A stretch of 10,954 nt of DNA, from assembly GCA_003550305.1 (NCBI GenBank), contig QKYT01000311.1:1-10954 (forward strand), written 5' to 3'. Shown one piece after another: positions 8,571 to 10,954 of this stretch. Under the pieces are notes generated by a model. The model searched no databases. It was not told the origin of the DNA and saw nothing but the letters and a program-made list of their open reading frames with translations. Position 1 is the stretch's first letter. Each line of letters opens with the position of its first letter. Position numbers and translations under genes: made by a program. The DNA is from Glomus cerebriforme. Lineage: Eukaryota > Glomeromycota > Glomeromycetes > Glomerales > Glomeraceae.

Positions 8571-9685
8571 ATGGTTAATAAAAATTCCGAAGATAATAGC
8601 ATAAACTCTGAGTCACAGCAGCAACCGGCTTTGACTTTTTCTAATGATAACGGTTCTAAAGAAGATAATAATAATAAAAAGAATGATGGAATGTAAGATG
8701 ATTTATCCTTGTATATACAATTCTTGAGGAATTTATATTTTGTTTTTTGTTTTTTTGTAATTTCCAACGAATCGAATTTTTTATTTTTTATTTTTTTTTA
8801 CCTATATATTTATAGTAAGAAAGAACAGTCATTTCAATACTATTTATGTTTTGATGTTGAAGCAACATGTGAAAAAGGAAAAGGATTCGAGTATAAGAAT
8901 GAGATAATAGAATTCCCAATAATTTTGATTGAAAGTAAAACATTTGAAACCGTAAGTAATTGTTCATTAATGAAATTAAAAAAATCATTGTATCATATTT
9001 GTTTTAATCTTAGTATACTTACATATTTAGGTTGATATATTTCATTCATATGTTAAACCAAGTATAAGACCAATATTGTCAGATTTCTGCAAGGAGTTAA
9101 CTGGAATATCTCAGGTAACACTTTATTATAAAGTTATTATAAAGTGTATTCATTTCCTAATAAATTAATCATAAGATTTTTTTTTAAAGAAAACAATAGA
9201 TGAAAGTCCATCATTTCCAGAAATGATAATTAATTTCCAAGAATTTCTTCATAAACATCAATTATTTTACGAAAACACTTGTGCTTTTATTACTGATGGT
9301 ATGTACTACATTGAATTCATATGAATTTAATAAATGATAATAATTTCTTTATATTTTAGGTCCATGGGATATACGTGATTTCATCGAAAAACAATGTAAA
9401 ATTTCTCAAATAGGTAGACCATCATATTTTTCGATTCCTTGGGTAGATATAAGAACATTATTTTCAAAATTTTATGATTGTAAAAAAGTTAATATAGATG
9501 GTATGTTATCAAGATATGGATTAGAATTTAAAGGGCATAAACATTCTGGAATTGATGATGTAAAAAATTTAGCCATTATTGCTAAAAAAATGTGGGAAGA
9601 TGGAGCAATTTTTGATGTTAACGATGATTTATCAAGATGGAACAAGTCAAGAAACCATAGAAGAAAGAAATATAAGAAAAAATAA
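8571..9685 (+). CDS. ERI1/3'hExo-like DEDDh 3'-5' exoribonuclease
   Basis: Probable 3'-5' exonuclease of the ERI1 family, which trims 3' ends of small RNAs, histone mRNA or 5.8S rRNA in other eukaryotes. Exons on the plus strand: 8571-8692, 8816-8951, 9031-9114, 9190-9298 and 9360-9685. All introns are GT-AG (123, 79, 75 and 61 bases) and the joined frame gives 258 residues. Residues 1-41 are a polar N/S/K-rich low-complexity leader. Then come exo motif I YYLCFDVEATCEKG (Asp54, Glu56), the family block NEIIEFPIIL, FCKELTGISQ, motif II ITDGPWD (Asp154) and motif III HSGIDDVKN (His212, Asp217). The DEDDh metal-binding and catalytic set is therefore complete. The chain ends in a strongly basic tail, KSRNHRRKKYKKK, likely RNA-binding or nuclear-targeting. 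No SAP domain is visible, unlike human ERI1 and S. pombe Eri1. ATG 8571 is the first in frame, but the exact N-terminus is less certain because it is not conserved. Confidence 0.92.
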
Positions 9686-10129
9686 AGAATCATATTTTCG
9701 GATGGACGATATACAGTATATATATTTTTTATTATTGATTAACTATTATAATATGAAAACAACTGTATATGCTAGCATATAATTCATTAAAATCACTAAT
9801 ATCACGCAGTTTCTATATAAAATAAATTGTCCTTCCATAATATGCCACATGTAAAAAGTTGGTGACATTTCTTTCACTTTTAAGTAAATTTTTAATAATA
9901 ATTTAAAAAATGTAACGTGATTACAAGGTAGTATAAAGAAAGTATTACAAGCAATTAATTTACCAAGACTGAATAAAATGTAACACAAGATTTATATTAA
10001 TTTAAACTCATATGAAACTATTTTCCAAAGATTGAAACAAGGGATGGATCTCGATTCTAAAAGAAGAAGTTAAAATAGATTTATTTGATTTTAACAAAAA
10101 AAACTAACCATAAATGGAAAGTTACATAA
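9686..10129. other. AT-rich spacer downstream of the ERI1-like gene
   Basis: No supported gene or RNA. An AATAAA hexamer overlaps the ERI1-like stop at 9681-9686, too close to be a convincing polyadenylation signal on its own. The short open frames here are AT-rich and lack family features. Confidence 0.5.
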
Positions 10130-10392
10130 ATGGAAGGTAAGTGATTTGCCATTTTTGTTTTATCTTTTTAATATTTAGGTAATTTTCAATATATGATGAT
10201 ACAAAGGGGAAAAAATATATGTTTGATTTTCCTATTTCGATAATAATAATGTAATGACGTGATGTGATATTTAACCTTTTTTTTTTTTCAGGAGAAAAAC
10301 GAGAGAAGAAATCTTTTTACATAAATCAAATCTCTCTTAAAATAGTAACGAAACAATTATCATCTCCGCAGAATATTCTTAGAAACTATTAA
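10130..10392 (+). CDS. Candidate tiny spliced ORF or intron-containing 5' UTR
   Basis: A strong donor, ggaag followed by gtaagt at 10137, and a strong acceptor with a long T tract ending ttcag at 10291 define a 155-base intron. Joining ATG 10130 to the exon at 10292 gives a 36-residue basic peptide beginning MEGEKREKKSFYIN and stopping at 10392. An alternative ATG at 10114 would give a different 24-residue peptide across the same junction. I do not recognise either. The splice signals could equally belong to a non-coding RNA or to the 5' leader of a gene beyond the right edge. Confidence 0.25.
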
Positions 10393-10520
10393 ATTTACTA
10401 TTATCTGTTATGTTCTATTGTAGTCGATTTTTTACCAGTAAACATAAAAAGAATATACATCAATACAAATAAGAAACACAAAAAAAATCCTTATTTAGAA
10501 TAAAAAGTTTAGTCAAATAA
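10393..10520. other. AT-rich stretch with no gene
   Basis: No gene or RNA seen. The T-rich run ending ttaccag near 10438 resembles a splice acceptor but cannot be tied to an exon. Confidence 0.4.
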
Positions 10521-10673
10521 TTCCTATTGGTTAAATTAAATGACGTAAAAAGTTCTTATCCATATTCATGGTTTAAAAATAAATTTTTTTCCCCGTTTAA
10601 AGAATTTAAAGAAGACAAAGAGTTACCGTTAAAGAAAATCTTGGATCTGGTAAATTATGCCAAGAACCGTTAA
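10521..10673 (+). other. Unassigned 50-codon open stretch, possible terminal exon or gene relic
   Basis: Between an in-frame stop at 10518-10520 and TAA at 10671-10673 there are 50 open codons without an ATG. The second half reads KEFKEDKELPLKKILDLVNY and then AKNR and stop, which looks more protein-like than typical AT-rich noise; the base composition is also higher in G and C. No good splice acceptor lies at its left edge. It may be a decayed gene fragment, a terminal exon or chance. No family is recognised. Confidence 0.2.
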
Positions 10674-10954
10674 AAAAAAACGAAAATTTAAACACAGTGG
10701 ATTTTAAACAAAGAAAGACAATAATTAATAAACAAAGTTTGTCTTTTTTTTTTTTTTAATGGATTTTCGCTCTGATCGTGAGTAAAATAATGTAAATAAT
10801 GTAACATATCTAAATTTAAACAACAATCTAATATAAACTACACGACATTATTCTTTGATTTACATTTTCGAATACAAAGAAAAAATAGTGTATTATATCA
10901 TGAAACACGAATAAGCATGAGATAAATTAGTATGCAAAAAAAAAAAAAAAAATT
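10674..10954. other. AT-rich right end of the window
   Basis: No gene seen. A hairpin of eight base pairs (aaagacaa at 10714-10721 with ttgtcttt at 10739-10746) is followed by a long T run. The window ends in an A run. Confidence 0.5.

Noticed and set aside
8555..8988. Minus-strand ORFs over the start of the ERI1-like gene
   Set aside because: They overlap exons 1 and 2 on the wrong strand and are low-complexity where they cross introns.
8709..9035. Continuous 108-codon plus-strand reading of the ERI1-like exon 2
   Set aside because: Only 8816-8951 is exon. The outer parts are T-rich intron sequence bounded by clear GT and AG signals, and exon 3 continues the family similarity.
9472..9988. 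Several short ORFs around the ERI1-like 3' end on both strands
   Set aside because: They are off-frame shadows of the last exon or AT-rich spacer frames with no features.
1..10954. tRNA, rRNA, riboswitch, viral or toxin genes
   Set aside because: I looked for tRNA-like arms, rRNA cores and viral or toxin motifs on both strands and saw none. Weak non-coding RNAs cannot be excluded without structure and covariance searches.

Overview
The window looks like nuclear DNA of a fungus, most likely an early-diverging AT-rich lineage such as Glomeromycotina (Rhizophagus/Glomus type). The reasons are extremely AT-rich spacers, three split genes with many short GT-AG introns (about 73-94 bases in the two minus-strand genes, 45-123 in the third), and proteins of clearly eukaryotic families. 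The species is inferred; nothing in the window identifies it outright.

Layout. Positions 1-2875 are gene-free AT-rich DNA. They hold a degenerate array of 19-base units (776-832 and 1015-1156), two related 174-175-base MITE-like elements (841-1014 and 1167-1341) with 8-base target duplications, and a third MITE-like element (1740-2074) with a 9-base target duplication. Positions 2876-5166 (minus) encode a nine-exon, about 545-residue Suz12/EMF2-type (VEFS-box) Polycomb PRC2 subunit. Its upstream spacer (5167-6270) carries a fourth small element, 5706-5852, with about 22-base inverted ends at a TA site. Positions 6271-7972 (minus) encode a six-exon, 430-residue ACAD10/ACAD11-type acyl-CoA dehydrogenase ending in the peroxisomal signal SKL. 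A 598-base divergent promoter region (7973-8570) with two CACGTG boxes and a 20-base-period repeat separates it from a five-exon ERI1/3'hExo-like DEDDh exonuclease of 258 residues (8571-9685, plus). The right end (9686-10954) holds no firm gene, only a candidate tiny spliced ORF or 5' UTR intron (10130-10392) and an unexplained 50-codon open stretch (10521-10673).

How the genes relate. Suz12-like and ACAD are tandem on the minus strand, and ACAD and ERI1-like are divergent across a shared intergenic region. Two of the three touch silencing: histone H3K27 methylation by PRC2, and small-RNA or structured-RNA 3' trimming by ERI1. The third is peroxisomal lipid catabolism. There is no evidence in the sequence that they form one system. 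Gene models were built by hand from splice signals, reading-frame continuity and family similarity. The most interesting non-coding signal is the nested architecture on the left, where a MITE interrupts a 19-base array so exactly that removing it restores an in-phase repeat unit.
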